Source: Mucilaginibacter glaciei (GTDB taxonomy: Bacteria; Bacteroidota; Bacteroidia; Sphingobacteriales; Sphingobacteriaceae). From it: a stretch of 64,000 bases of DNA. The notes beneath the pieces are model-generated. The model did not search any database and was not told the origin of the DNA. It saw nothing but the letters and a program-made list of their open reading frames with translations. Shown here piece after piece: positions 8,291 to 17,577 of this stretch. Position numbers and translations under genes: made by a program. Position 1 is the first letter of the stretch. The number at the start of each line of letters is the position of its first letter. The DNA is taken from positions 248,001 through 312,000 of the forward strand of contig NZ_JACWMX010000001.1 in the NCBI RefSeq assembly GCF_014773245.1, in the 5' to 3' direction.

Positions 8291-10321
8291 ATGCTACCTC
8301 AATATTTTAACAGGGACTTAAGCTGGTTAACCTTTAACGAGCGTGTGCTTGATGAGGCCGCCAATGCGCAGGTACCTTTGCTTGATCGTATTAAATTCCT
8401 GTCTATCTATTCGTCTAACCTTGATGAGTTTTACCGTGTGCGGATGCCTGTGTTAAGGGCACTGACCAAAGTTGGCCAAAAGAAAAATAATGATATAGAT
8501 GCCGATGAGCACGCCGGTGCTTTAGACAATGCCGGCAACATGATACTGGCGCAGCAACAAAAATTTGGTCAGATACTGACCCGGGAGATACTCCCGCAGC
8601 TTAAAGCCAATAATATCCATCTTTTATATAATGAGCCATTGCCCGATGCCTTATTGGATAGGGTGACCGGTTATTTCCTGACGGAGGTGCTGGCCTTTTT
8701 GCAGCCCCTAGCACTAAATGATCAAACAAAGTTCTTCCCGGAGAACAACAAGCTTTATTACGTGGTGCAATTACAGGATGCCGGCAAAGAGAAGCTGGTG
8801 CTGCTCAATATCCCTTCTGATGAGTTGCCTCGTTTTTATACTGCCAACGCAGGTGATGAACAGGTAGTGATTTTTCTGGACGATATACTGAGGTTTAGCC
8901 TGGATAAATTATTCAAGAACGCTGTTATTGAGAATTGCTACAGTATTAAAATAACAAGGGATGCCGAGCTTGATCTGAAGGATGAGTATAAGGATGATCT
9001 GGCCGAACAATTGGAGACCCAGTTGAATAAACGCGATATGGGGCTGGCGACCCGTTTTTTATACCAGGCAGATATGCCGCTACGTATTTTGCAGCAAATT
9101 ATTCAGTTTCTTGATCTGCAAAATGCTACAACCGTACAAGGTGGCCATTATCATAATCTGAAAGATTTTGCGGCATTCCCGGTAGAGGATAATGCCTTGT
9201 TGTTTCAAAGATGGCCAGCGACCAGTTCCGGGATTACCGTCACCGAGCCCCTTGTAAGCACTATTGTTAAAAAAGATATGTTGGTAAGTACGCCCTACCA
9301 ATCCTATGATACCGTTTTGCGTTTTTTTAACGAGGCCGCCAATAACCCCGACGTGGAAGAGATAAATGTTACACTTTACCGTGTAGCCAGTAACTCGCGC
9401 ATTGTGAATGCACTGATCAGCGCGGCTAAGAATGGCAAGCAGGTACGCGTGTTGGTTGAGCTCAAGGCAAGGTTTGATGAAGCCAACAACCTAAAATGGG
9501 CCAAGAGAATGAAGGCTGCCGGCGTACAGATCATTTATAGCGTAACGGCGCTTAAGGTACACGCAAAAGTAGCATTGGTTAAAACACGCCAGGGTAACCG
9601 TATCAAATACTCGGGTTTATTAGCCACAGGTAATTTTAACGAGGGTACGGCTAAATTTTACACCGACCACATTCTTTTTACCACCAACCCCAAACTGCTG
9701 CGCGAGGTTGAACTGTTGTTTATATTTTTAGCCCGCCGTGAAAAGCCTTCATCCGCTAACCAAATCAAGTTTAAGCATCTTTTAGTGGCGCAGTTCAACT
9801 TGCAGTCGCGGTTTTTAGAGTTGATAGACAGGGAGATACGCAATGCAAAAAATGGTTTGCCAAGCGGTATTACTATAAAAATGAATAACCTGGAAGAACG
9901 GGTTTTAATAGATAAGCTGTACGAGGCATCACAGGCGGGAGTGAAGGTAGCGTTGATCATCCGGAGTATTTGTTGTTTGGTACCCGGTGTTAAGGATCTA
10001 AGTGAGAATATCACCATCAAACGTATTGTAGACCGCTACCTGGAGCATGGGCGCGTTTTCTTATTCAATAATAACAACGATACGCAAGTGTTTATGGGAT
10101 CGGCCGATTGGATGAACCGCAATATTTATAACCGTATAGAGGTTTGCTTTCCCATATTTGATATTGCAGTAAAGCAGCAGTTAATACAAATGATTGAATT
10201 GCAATTGGCCGATAATGTACAGGCGGTGATCATTGACAGCCAATTAAATCAGCTTAAGCCAGCGATAGACGATAAAGCTATCCAGTCGCAAAAAGAAATA
10301 TACAGTTTACTAAACAATTAG
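8291..10321 (+). CDS. ppk1: polyphosphate kinase 1
   Basis: Makes polyphosphate from ATP by an autophosphorylated His intermediate, at the inner face of the membrane. The 676-residue length is close to E. coli Ppk (688). The N domain begins FNRDLSWLTFNERVL and contains SNLDEFYRVRMP. The phosphorylated His is in ALKVHAKVALV (about residue 424) followed by TGNFNEGTAKFYTDH, and the second active-site His is in YLEHGRVF (~584) before GSADWMNRNI. Both phospholipase-D-like C-terminal halves are complete. It follows the HD/Pycsar-type gene by 12 bp and precedes a lipoprotein by 23 bp on the same strand, so a three-gene operon is likely. Confidence 0.96.
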   Translation: MLPQYFNRDLSWLTFNERVLDEAANAQVPLLDRIKFLSIYSSNLDEFYRVRMPVLRALTKVGQKKNNDIDADEHAGALDNAGNMILAQQQKFGQILTREILPQLKANNIHLLYNEPLPDALLDRVTGYFLTEVLAFLQPLALNDQTKFFPENNKLYYVVQLQDAGKEKLVLLNIPSDELPRFYTANAGDEQVVIFLDDILRFSLDKLFKNAVIENCYSIKITRDAELDLKDEYKDDLAEQLETQLNKRDMGLATRFLYQADMPLRILQQIIQFLDLQNATTVQGGHYHNLKDFAAFPVEDNALLFQRWPATSSGITVTEPLVSTIVKKDMLVSTPYQSYDTVLRFFNEAANNPDVEEINVTLYRVASNSRIVNALISAAKNGKQVRVLVELKARFDEANNLKWAKRMKAAGVQIIYSVTALKVHAKVALVKTRQGNRIKYSGLLATGNFNEGTAKFYTDHILFTTNPKLLREVELLFIFLARREKPSSANQIKFKHLLVAQFNLQSRFLELIDREIRNAKNGLPSGITIKMNNLEERVLIDKLYEASQAGVKVALIIRSICCLVPGVKDLSENITIKRIVDRYLEHGRVFLFNNNNDTQVFMGSADWMNRNIYNRIEVCFPIFDIAVKQQLIQMIELQLADNVQAVIIDSQLNQLKPAIDDKAIQSQKEIYSLLNN

Positions 10322-10344
10322 GCGCCGTTAATAATTATACTACA

Positions 10345-11211
10345 ATGAAAAAAGCTACCATGTTTTCTTTGTTGCTTATAGGAATTATCGGATCTTCTTG
10401 CAGCCAGTCAAAAAAAACTAACGCATACGGGCCTTCCGGCTATGATCTGAGTAAACCTGTTAAGTACGCTATGCCCTCCGAACTGTTAGAAATTTCGGGC
10501 ATCGCTTATAATAACGGAGATGCCAGCCGTATTTATGCCGAGCAGGACGAAGATGGTAATGTGTACTATTTTCGCCCCGGCGAAAAAAAAGTGCAGTCTG
10601 TAAAGTTCGCTAAGCATGGTGATTACGAGGATATTGCCGTCGTTGGCAGCCGAATAGTTATAATGCGCAGCGACGGTAAGTTCTACAGCCTCGCACTGAG
10701 TGAAGTAAACAGCGGTAAGCTAAGTGATATTAAGGAGTTTAAAGATATGTTGCCCGCCGGCGAATATGAAGGCCTCTATGCAGACCAACCGGCTAATAAA
10801 TTGTATGCATTATGCAAGCAATGCCCCGGCGATAAGCACGACAAAGAATGTAGCGGGTTTATCTTTAACGTAGCGGCGGATGGTGCAATGAGTGCCGCAG
10901 GGAATTTTAAGGTTAATGTAAAAAAGATTGCTGAATTATCCGGCGGTAAACGCAAAATGAAATTCCACCCATCGGCGTTGGCAAAAAATCCATTAACTAA
11001 ACAGTGGTATATCTTATCATCGGTTAATAAGTTGCTGGTAGTAACAGATGAGAATTGGACGGTGCAACAAGCTATCCCATTAGATGCAAGTTTATTTTTA
11101 CAGGCCGAAGGGATAGCCATTGACAAGCAGGGCAATCTGTACATATCTAACGAGGGCAATACACTTAACCCGGGTAACATATTACTGTTCAAATATGCTA
11201 AAGCAAAATAA
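10345..11211 (+). CDS. SdiA-regulated/YjiK-like lipoprotein (beta-propeller type)
   Basis: A 288-residue protein with a lipoprotein signal (MKKATMFSLLLIGIIGSSC, lipobox GSSC with Cys ~19). After it come repeated short strands typical of a propeller: LLEISGIAYNN, YEDIAVVGSRIVIMRSDG, EGLYADQPANKLYALCK, FHPSALAKNP and EGIAIDKQGNLYISNEG. This order matches the SdiA-regulated (YjiK) family. Four cysteines in CKQCPGDKHDKEC may form a disulfide or metal site. No catalytic residues are known for the family. It closes the likely ppk1 operon; whether it acts with polyphosphate metabolism is unknown. Confidence 0.8.
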   Translation: MKKATMFSLLLIGIIGSSCSQSKKTNAYGPSGYDLSKPVKYAMPSELLEISGIAYNNGDASRIYAEQDEDGNVYYFRPGEKKVQSVKFAKHGDYEDIAVVGSRIVIMRSDGKFYSLALSEVNSGKLSDIKEFKDMLPAGEYEGLYADQPANKLYALCKQCPGDKHDKECSGFIFNVAADGAMSAAGNFKVNVKKIAELSGGKRKMKFHPSALAKNPLTKQWYILSSVNKLLVVTDENWTVQQAIPLDASLFLQAEGIAIDKQGNLYISNEGNTLNPGNILLFKYAKAK

Positions 11212-11239
11212 GATGTAGATCAATTAGAAGTAAGCCAGG

Positions 11240-11848
11240 TTAGTAAGCGTTTTCGTCGCCTTTAACTACACTTACAATGGTGTTGATGATGATGCGGATA
11301 TCGCCGGTAATAGTCCAGTTCTCTATATACCATATATCGTACTCGGTACGGCGGATGATCTGTTCATGGTCCCTGATCTCGCCACGATAGCCATTTACCT
11401 GCGCCCAACCCGTTATACCCGGGCGTAAAAAGTGCCTGTCCATATATTGATCGACCGTAAGGCTATATTCTTCAGTATGTTTAAGCATATGCGGGCGGGG
11501 GCCAACGATGCTCATCTCGCCAAAAAGAACATTAAAAAATTGAGGAAGCTCGTCAATACTGGTACGGCGCATAAATGCACCCATCCGCGTGGTACGGAAA
11601 TCGCCTTTGATGGCTTGGGCATTACTATTATTAACCCGCATACTGCGGAACTTGTAGCACCAAAAAGGTTTATTATTTCTACCCGACCGTTCTTGTTTGA
11701 AAATTCCCGGCCCTGCCGACTCCATCTTTATGATGATAACCAATAACGGTAAAAGCCAGGATAGTACGAATATAATAACTGCTAAACTTAATAATATATC
11801 TAATAATCGCTTTAATGTACGGTTTTTATTCATAATGTAATTAAACAT
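11240..11848 (-). CDS. polyprenyl glycosylphosphotransferase (sugar transferase, WcaJ/EpsL type)
   Basis: A 202-residue initiating sugar-phosphate transferase that moves a hexose-1-phosphate from a UDP-sugar to undecaprenyl phosphate for exopolysaccharide or O-antigen synthesis. One hydrophobic helix (about residues 15-40) is followed by the catalytic domain: GPGIFKQERSG, YKFRSMR, SIDELPQFFNVLFGEMS and VGPRPH, and near the end GWAQVNGYRG. It has only the catalytic module, without the N-terminal four-helix and CoA-binding-like part of full WcaJ. ATG 11833 is an alternative start. No other polysaccharide genes are adjacent, so it appears to be a stand-alone copy. Confidence 0.9.
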   Translation of the reverse strand: MFNYIMNKNRTLKRLLDILLSLAVIIFVLSWLLPLLVIIIKMESAGPGIFKQERSGRNNKPFWCYKFRSMRVNNSNAQAIKGDFRTTRMGAFMRRTSIDELPQFFNVLFGEMSIVGPRPHMLKHTEEYSLTVDQYMDRHFLRPGITGWAQVNGYRGEIRDHEQIIRRTEYDIWYIENWTITGDIRIIINTIVSVVKGDENAY

Positions 11849-12111
11849 TCGCGCCCTAATGTATGCTCAATTGTAAATACCGGCAACGATTGCATACACT
11901 TAGCATCCATTTTATTAGCAATATATACTAATTATAATTCAATGGTTTATTGTGCGTGGGGGTTTGCAAATATCAAAAAATTATGCTTTAAAATGAAATT
12001 TAATATCCCTGCAAACGCCCCGTTACAAGTTACTGATGCAAGTTGAAATAAATTGTGGTTTTAAAAGTAAGTAAACATTTATAATAAAACTTTATTGCTA
12101 AAAGCATTTAG
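11849..12111. other. intergenic region, no gene seen
   Basis: AT-rich stretch between two minus-strand genes. I find no reading frame with a plausible start, no strong hairpin and no tRNA-like sequence. It presumably holds the sugar transferase promoter near its low-coordinate end. Confidence 0.5.
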
Positions 12112-12636
12112 CTAAAATACTTGCGTTATCTTTTTGTTGGGGTAGTCGAGTTTGGCGCTCTTTCGGTTACCTGCTACCGTCATGTGAACAATATTTAGCT
12201 GATCGTCATAAACGTTTTGCAGCAGGCTTATCTCCGCGTCAATCCTTTTAGGAGCCGTCATCTTAGCCGACTCTAGGAATACGTTAACTGCTTCACGGTT
12301 TATTTCAAAACCGAGGTAATTAAGTGCAAGCGGAGCGGTACCCGTCTTTAATTGCAAATGGCTGTCTACATAGTTTTTTACCAGAACATCCATTGCCTTA
12401 TGCATATCCGCTTTGTTTAAATCGGCTTTGGTATGAAATTGTTTTTCCAAAGCGGTTTCAAAATCATCTGTAAAAATGGTACAAATAACCTCCATTTGCC
12501 CGTCTTGTGCATTAAAGCTTACATCTGTAGTGCTTACATGTAATGGATGAAAGTTTGCGCGATGCACTTTATGCACAAAAAAAGCCGACGAAAAAATGTA
12601 ACAATATAATAGCGATTTAGCTAAAAAAGCACTCAT
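12112..12636 (-). CDS. DUF6702 family protein
   Basis: A 174-residue protein of a family of unknown function common in Bacteroidota. It has a hydrophobic N-terminus (about residues 5-22) that may be a signal peptide or anchor, then the characteristic opening HPLHVSTTDVSFNAQDGQMEV, a strand-rich region, and a conserved C-terminal end with LNYLGFEI and a NVYDDQLNIVHM stretch. It is divergent from HupE/UreJ-like gene by 65 bp, with the M1 peptidase following; these three families tend to occur together in Bacteroidota (from memory), suggesting a shared envelope role that is not known. Confidence 0.72.
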   Translation of the reverse strand: MSAFLAKSLLYCYIFSSAFFVHKVHRANFHPLHVSTTDVSFNAQDGQMEVICTIFTDDFETALEKQFHTKADLNKADMHKAMDVLVKNYVDSHLQLKTGTAPLALNYLGFEINREAVNVFLESAKMTAPKRIDAEISLLQNVYDDQLNIVHMTVAGNRKSAKLDYPNKKITQVF

Positions 12637-12701
12637 AGTATAAGGGGATTTTAATACTGTTAAAAACGTCTTAAATTTACGCTTTCAACGCCCATATTAT
12701 T

Positions 12702-13280
12702 ATGTCGGATTTTCTTTTTTATTTTGGGCTGGGCTGGAAACATATTATCAGTATTGATGCGCTCGATCACCAGCTTTTTATTTTGGCATTGGCATCGGTT
12801 TACACTTTCGGTAATATTAAGCAGGTTTTGATATTGGTTACCGCATTTACCATTGGGCATTCGTTAACGCTGGCCTTGAGCGTAATGGATATTATTAGGT
12901 TTCCAAGCAGGTGGGTAGAGTTTTTAATTCCCTGCACCATACTGATCACCGCATTGAATAACATCCTGCGGATAGATAAAAAAGAAGGCAGTGCCAAAGT
13001 GAATTATTACCTGGCTCTTGGGTTCGGGCTGATCCATGGGATGGGTTTTGCAAACGCCATCCGGATCATGCTGGCAAAAGACCAATCGATTGCGATGGGG
13101 CTTTTTGGTTTCAATATCGGGCTGGAAGCCGGGCAAATCTGTGTAGTTGCTGTGGTGCTGCTTTTTGCCTTATTATTTATAAAATATTTAAAAGTTACCC
13201 GCCGCGATTGGGTGTTTTTTATCTCGGCAGGTGTATTTGCATTATCGTTACAGATGGCATTTGAAAGATTGCCATTTTAA
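12702..13280 (+). CDS. HupE/UreJ-like membrane protein
   Basis: A 192-residue integral membrane protein with about six helices. Conserved polar residues inside helices are typical of the HupE/UreJ_2 family: His in GWKHIISIDALDH, TIGHSLTLALS, LIHGMGFAN and the NIGLEAGQ segment. Relatives are proposed nickel/cobalt or other metal transporters, but this short form lacks hydrogenase or urease neighbours, so the substrate is open. It has no separate signal peptide. The M1 peptidase starts 33 bp downstream and has its own promoter-like boxes. Confidence 0.82.
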   Translation: MSDFLFYFGLGWKHIISIDALDHQLFILALASVYTFGNIKQVLILVTAFTIGHSLTLALSVMDIIRFPSRWVEFLIPCTILITALNNILRIDKKEGSAKVNYYLALGFGLIHGMGFANAIRIMLAKDQSIAMGLFGFNIGLEAGQICVVAVVLLFALLFIKYLKVTRRDWVFFISAGVFALSLQMAFERLPF

Positions 13281-13290
13281 GTTAAATTTG
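13260..13290 (+). promoter_or_regulatory. Bacteroidota-type promoter before the M1 peptidase
   Basis: TTTG at 13260-13263 and TAAATTTG at 13283-13290 (TAnnTTTG consensus) are 19 bp apart. The -33 part lies in the last codons of the HupE-like gene. The predicted leader is ~20 nt before ATG 13314. Confidence 0.5.
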
Positions 13291-13313
13291 ATTCTTTAAA
13301 CCCCCATAAAAAT

Positions 13314-15722
13314 ATGAAGCGGATTTTTACAAGCGTTCTATTTTCGTTAAGTATAATCGGTGCGGCATTTGCGCAGGATATACAAAACAACCCAGGCAGC
13401 AACCACGGTAACAAGTTTGAGCAGTTAGGTACCATCCTGAATACGCCGAACGAACAACGTACCGCCAGTGGTGCACCCGGTACCAAATACTGGCAACAAC
13501 GGGCAGATTACAACATTAAGTGCGAGCTTGATGAGAAGAACCTGAAGTTAACAGGTAGTGAAACCGTTACGTATTTTAATAACTCGCCAGATCCGCTTAC
13601 ATACATTTGGTTACAGTTAGACGAGAACGAGCACAACACCTTAAATAATGCCAATTACCAGAGCAGCTCATCAATGCCGCGGTTCTCAACTACTCAAAAT
13701 ATAGATCGCTCTGCCGGCCGTAATGGCGATGTGGATAACGGTTTAGGTGATATGATCACTAAACTAACCGATGCAACCGGCAAAAAATTAAGCTATACCA
13801 TCAACAAAACCATGATGCGGATAGACCTTCCAACGCCATTAAAACCTGGTGCGCAGTTTATCTTCAACCTGGATTGGAACTATAAAATCACCGATAGGCT
13901 TGCTATTGGTGGCCGTGGTGGCTATGAGTATTTTCCTGAAGATGGTAACTACTTATTCACCATGACGCAGTGGTACCCGCGCCTTTGTGTTTATAGCGAT
14001 TTTCAGGGATGGCAAAACCATCAGTTTACCGGCCGTGGCGAGTTTGCGCTTACGTTTGGTAACTTCCATGTACAAATCACCGTACCTGCCGATCACGTTA
14101 TTGGTGGTACAGGCGAATGTATTAACTATAGTGCTGTGTTAAGTCCCGAAAAAATGGCCCGTTACAACCGTGCTAAAACGGCAACTGCTCCTGTAGAAAT
14201 TGTTACGCTTGCAGAGGCTAAGAAAGCGGAGAAGGCACCATCTACGGCTAAAAAAACCTGGGTTTTCCAGGCGAATAATGTACGCGACTTTGCATTTGGA
14301 TCATCACGTAAATTTATTTGGGACGGCATGGGCCAGAAAGTGGCCGGCAAAACTGTAATGTGCATGAGCTATTATGGTAAAGAAGCCTATAACCTGTACA
14401 ATAAATATTCGTCAAGGCTGGTTGCCCACACGGTAAAAACGTATTCTGATTTTACAATCCCTTATCCTTACCCCGTAGCCCAATCTGTTGAGGCATCTAA
14501 CGGTATGGAATACCCGATGATATGCTTTAATTATGGCCGTACCGAAAAGGATGGTACGTACAGCGAAAGCACGAAAAACGGTATGATAGGCGTAGTGATC
14601 CATGAGGTAGGCCACAACTTTTTCCCAATGATCGTGAATAGCGATGAGCGCCAGTGGACATGGATGGACGAGGGTTTGAACTCATTTGTGGAATACCTGA
14701 CCGAAGAGCTTTGGGACAATAAGTTCCCTAGCAAAAAAGGAGCAGCCTACACCATTGTTGATTACATGAAGTTGCCTAAAAATGAATTAGAGCCAACCAT
14801 GACCAACTCTGAAAATATTGTACGCTTTGGCCCTAACGCTTATTCTAAACCGGCTACTGCCTTAAATATTTTGCGTGAGTCTATTATGGGCCGTAAGCTG
14901 TTTGATTATGCCTTTAAAGAATATGCACGCCGTTGGGCCTTTAAACACCCTACACCTGCCGACCTGTTCCGCACCATGGAAGATGCGAGCGGCGAGGATC
15001 TGGATTGGTTTTGGAGAGGCTGGTTTTACGGAACCGACCCGGTTGATATCTCCTTAGATTCGGTTAAATATGCGAAGGCCGACCTGGATGGCAAGATGCC
15101 GGCTGCACGGAGGCCAAATGGCGCACCTAAGGTTGCACCTGCAACCGTAAACAGCTTTGAAGATCTTTCCAAGAGCAGGAACAAGAATGACAAGAACATC
15201 AAATTCCTTACCGACAGGGATACCGCAACGCAAGATTTTTACTGGAAATACGACAGGGGATTGATTGGTGTGGATAGTGCTAAGTTCGCATCGATTATGA
15301 AAACCCAGGCCGCAAATGCGCAGCCTAATACGCCGGAAGCCGTTACCGACGCCGACAGGGCAAAATATGCCAACAAGTTTTTCTACGAACTGAGCTTTAG
15401 TAATAAAGGGGGCTTGGTAATGCCTATCATCGTAGAATTTACTTTTAAAGATGGCACCAAACAAGTAGATCGTATCCCTGCACAGGTATGGCGTTTAAAC
15501 GAACGTTCGGTATCTAAATTTTATATTCAGGATAAAGAGGTTACCTCTATTAAGCTTGACCCAATGCGCGAAACCGCCGATATTGACGAGAGCAACAACC
15601 ATTGGGGTAAAATACCTGAGCCTTCAAAGTTCCAGCTGTTTAAACAGCGTGCAGGTGGCGCAGGCCCCGTACGTGGCCAGTCGGTAGGGGTTAACCCAAT
15701 GCAGGTTTCAGCGTCTAAGTAA
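13314..15722 (+). CDS. M1-family metallopeptidase, exported
   Basis: An 802-residue zinc aminopeptidase-like protein with a signal peptide (MKRIFTSVLFSLSIIGAAFA-QD). The zinc site is HEVGH (~residue 429-433) with the third ligand Glu exactly 18 residues later in WMDEG, the gluzincin HExxH-(18)-E pattern. The usual GAMEN exopeptidase motif appears as NGMEYPM (~396), a change common in the long Bacteroidota members. After the catalytic domain comes a ~200-residue C-terminal extension with Pro/Ala/Lys-rich stretch and beta strands. It probably acts in the periplasm or outside the cell on peptides. A strong terminator follows. Confidence 0.93.
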   Translation: MKRIFTSVLFSLSIIGAAFAQDIQNNPGSNHGNKFEQLGTILNTPNEQRTASGAPGTKYWQQRADYNIKCELDEKNLKLTGSETVTYFNNSPDPLTYIWLQLDENEHNTLNNANYQSSSSMPRFSTTQNIDRSAGRNGDVDNGLGDMITKLTDATGKKLSYTINKTMMRIDLPTPLKPGAQFIFNLDWNYKITDRLAIGGRGGYEYFPEDGNYLFTMTQWYPRLCVYSDFQGWQNHQFTGRGEFALTFGNFHVQITVPADHVIGGTGECINYSAVLSPEKMARYNRAKTATAPVEIVTLAEAKKAEKAPSTAKKTWVFQANNVRDFAFGSSRKFIWDGMGQKVAGKTVMCMSYYGKEAYNLYNKYSSRLVAHTVKTYSDFTIPYPYPVAQSVEASNGMEYPMICFNYGRTEKDGTYSESTKNGMIGVVIHEVGHNFFPMIVNSDERQWTWMDEGLNSFVEYLTEELWDNKFPSKKGAAYTIVDYMKLPKNELEPTMTNSENIVRFGPNAYSKPATALNILRESIMGRKLFDYAFKEYARRWAFKHPTPADLFRTMEDASGEDLDWFWRGWFYGTDPVDISLDSVKYAKADLDGKMPAARRPNGAPKVAPATVNSFEDLSKSRNKNDKNIKFLTDRDTATQDFYWKYDRGLIGVDSAKFASIMKTQAANAQPNTPEAVTDADRAKYANKFFYELSFSNKGGLVMPIIVEFTFKDGTKQVDRIPAQVWRLNERSVSKFYIQDKEVTSIKLDPMRETADIDESNNHWGKIPEPSKFQLFKQRAGGAGPVRGQSVGVNPMQVSASK

Positions 15723-15748
15723 CAAGTTAAGGAACCATTTTATATTAA

Positions 15749-15783
15749 AAAACCCCGCAGATATCTTCTGCGGGGTTTTTTTC
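15749..15783 (+). terminator. Rho-independent terminator after the M1 peptidase
   Basis: Perfect 9-bp GC-rich stem (15753-15761 with 15767-15775), 5-nt loop, then seven or more T residues. The preceding A-run allows it to work in both directions. Confidence 0.9.
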
Positions 15784-15993
15784 TGGTTGGAGTCTCCACT
15801 TCAACCCAAGACTAAAACTGTAGGATCAGGCTTTCGCTGACTATAAACTATCGTAAGGTTTTACAGATATTTAGGTGCAGCACTCTCATTTCAGGAGTAC
15901 TAAATTAATACAATTTTCGGGGTTTCGTTTCAATTAAAAATTTACACGTTTTATGCTTTTTCTATCAGCTTAAAATGTTTTACTTTGCAGGCT

Positions 15994-16827
15994 ATGCCGG
16001 TGTTTATTGCGTCTTTAAATTCGGGGAGTAACGGCAATTGCTATTATGTTGGTAATGAGCGCGAAGCGGTCCTGGTCGATGCCGGTATATCCTGCCGAGA
16101 AACGGAGAAAAGGATGACCCGGCTCGGCTTATCCATGAAACTGGTAAAGGCTATATTTATCTCGCATGAACATTCAGATCATATTCGCGGACTGGCTGTT
16201 TTGGCAAAAAAATACCGTTTGCCTGTTTATATCACCGATGGTACGGTTCATCATTGTGGCGATATACCTAAAGAACTTTGCTGCACTTTAAAATCATATT
16301 TACCTGTTCAAATCGGTAATTTAGAAATAATCGCCTTTCCAAAGCATCATGACGCTGTCGAGCCGCATAGTTTTATGATCAGCAATGGCGATACTAAAAT
16401 TGGGGTATTTACAGACATTGGCGCGCCCTGCGAACACCTCATCCGCCATTTTGGGCAGTGCCATGCTGCTTTCCTGGAAGCTAATTATGATGAAGACATG
16501 CTGGAGCAGGGCAGGTATCCCTTTTATTTAAAACGGCGCATTCGTAGTGGCAAGGGCCACTTATCCAATAAGCAGGCATTGGATATGTTTATCGAACATA
16601 AATCGCCGTACATGACCCACTTGCTATTGGCGCATCTATCTAAAGATAACAACAACCCCGAGCTGGCGCAGCAACTATTTGCGCAACACTCCGGGGATAC
16701 GCATGTAAGCGTAGCCTCGAGAGATGAAGAGAGCGCCGTTTATTGTATAGACCCATCGCCGGTTGTGTTAACGGAATTAAACGCTGTTAACCAAATTACC
16801 GGGCAGTTTCAGTTTGTATTAAGTTGA
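15994..16827 (+). CDS. MBL-fold metallo-hydrolase (YycJ/WalJ type)
   Basis: A 277-residue metallo-beta-lactamase fold protein. The metal-binding motif is SHEHSDHIRGL (~residues 52-62), followed by a His in FPKHHDAVEPHSF and the Asp of GVFTDIG, then a final HLSKDNNNPE. The start NSGSNGNCYYVG is typical for YycJ/WalJ proteins, linked in Firmicutes to DNA repair and cell-wall homeostasis. I chose ATG 15994 rather than TTG 15985 because a TACTTTG promoter-like box covers the latter. The stop overlaps the next ATG by one base, so translation with truC is coupled. Confidence 0.9.
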   Translation: MPVFIASLNSGSNGNCYYVGNEREAVLVDAGISCRETEKRMTRLGLSMKLVKAIFISHEHSDHIRGLAVLAKKYRLPVYITDGTVHHCGDIPKELCCTLKSYLPVQIGNLEIIAFPKHHDAVEPHSFMISNGDTKIGVFTDIGAPCEHLIRHFGQCHAAFLEANYDEDMLEQGRYPFYLKRRIRSGKGHLSNKQALDMFIEHKSPYMTHLLLAHLSKDNNNPELAQQLFAQHSGDTHVSVASRDEESAVYCIDPSPVVLTELNAVNQITGQFQFVLS

Positions 16828-17504
16828 TGCTGGAGATACTTTATCAAGACGACCATTTGATCGCGATCAATAAACCGCACGGCTTACTGGTGCACCGCTC
16901 ATCTATAGCTGCAGATGCAGAAGAATTTGCGCTACAGCTACTGCGTGATCAGATCGGTAAGAAAGTTAATCCTGCCCACCGGATAGACCGTAAAACGGGC
17001 GGCGTATTATTATTCGCGTTTGATAAGCCTACAGAGATTGCCATGCAGCAGGCCTTTATGGAAAATCGGGTAAAGAAAAAATATCTGGCTATTTTGCGCG
17101 GTTATACGCCGGATATGGAAGAGATTGATTACCCGCTGCGTAAAGAGAACGGTACCTTACAAGAGGCTTTTACCCGGTACAAAACTTTGTACAGGGCAGA
17201 GTTGGAAGTAGCTTTGGGCAAACATAGCACTTCGCGCTATTCGCTGGTAGAGGCAGCTCCTGAAACCGGTAGGATGCACCAGCTGAGAAAGCACTTCGCC
17301 CATATATTCCACCCTATAATTGGCGACCGGACACATGGTTGTAATAAGCAAAATAAACTTTTTAAGGAAACCTGGGAACTGGATACCATGATGCTGCATG
17401 CATCTGAATTATCTTTTGAACATCCTGTAAGCGGCGAATTGGTAACCATTAATGCAGCTTTACAACCAGAGTTTGTACGCACTATGGGAATAATGGGCTG
17501 GTAA
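16827..17504 (+). CDS. truC: tRNA pseudouridine(65) synthase TruC-like
   Basis: A 225-residue RluA-family pseudouridine synthase. It opens LEILYQDDHLIAINKPHGLLVHRS like E. coli TruC, has the catalytic Asp in the AHRIDRKTGGVL motif (~residue 54), KKYLAILRG, and GRMHQLRKHFAHI near 147. No S4 domain is present, as expected for TruC. TruC modifies U65 in tRNAs such as tRNA-Ile and tRNA-Asp. The ATG overlaps the preceding stop (TGATG), indicating translational coupling with the MBL hydrolase. Confidence 0.9.
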   Translation: MLEILYQDDHLIAINKPHGLLVHRSSIAADAEEFALQLLRDQIGKKVNPAHRIDRKTGGVLLFAFDKPTEIAMQQAFMENRVKKKYLAILRGYTPDMEEIDYPLRKENGTLQEAFTRYKTLYRAELEVALGKHSTSRYSLVEAAPETGRMHQLRKHFAHIFHPIIGDRTHGCNKQNKLFKETWELDTMMLHASELSFEHPVSGELVTINAALQPEFVRTMGIMGW

Positions 17505-17577
17505 ATAAATACGAAACTTTGCTTTAGCGATAGTACTTTTGCGATAAATATTATATAAAAATATTGTTTAATAATTG

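Noticed and set aside
10776..11192. 138-codon minus-strand frame
   Set aside because: Opposite the lipoprotein gene; no start context or motif.
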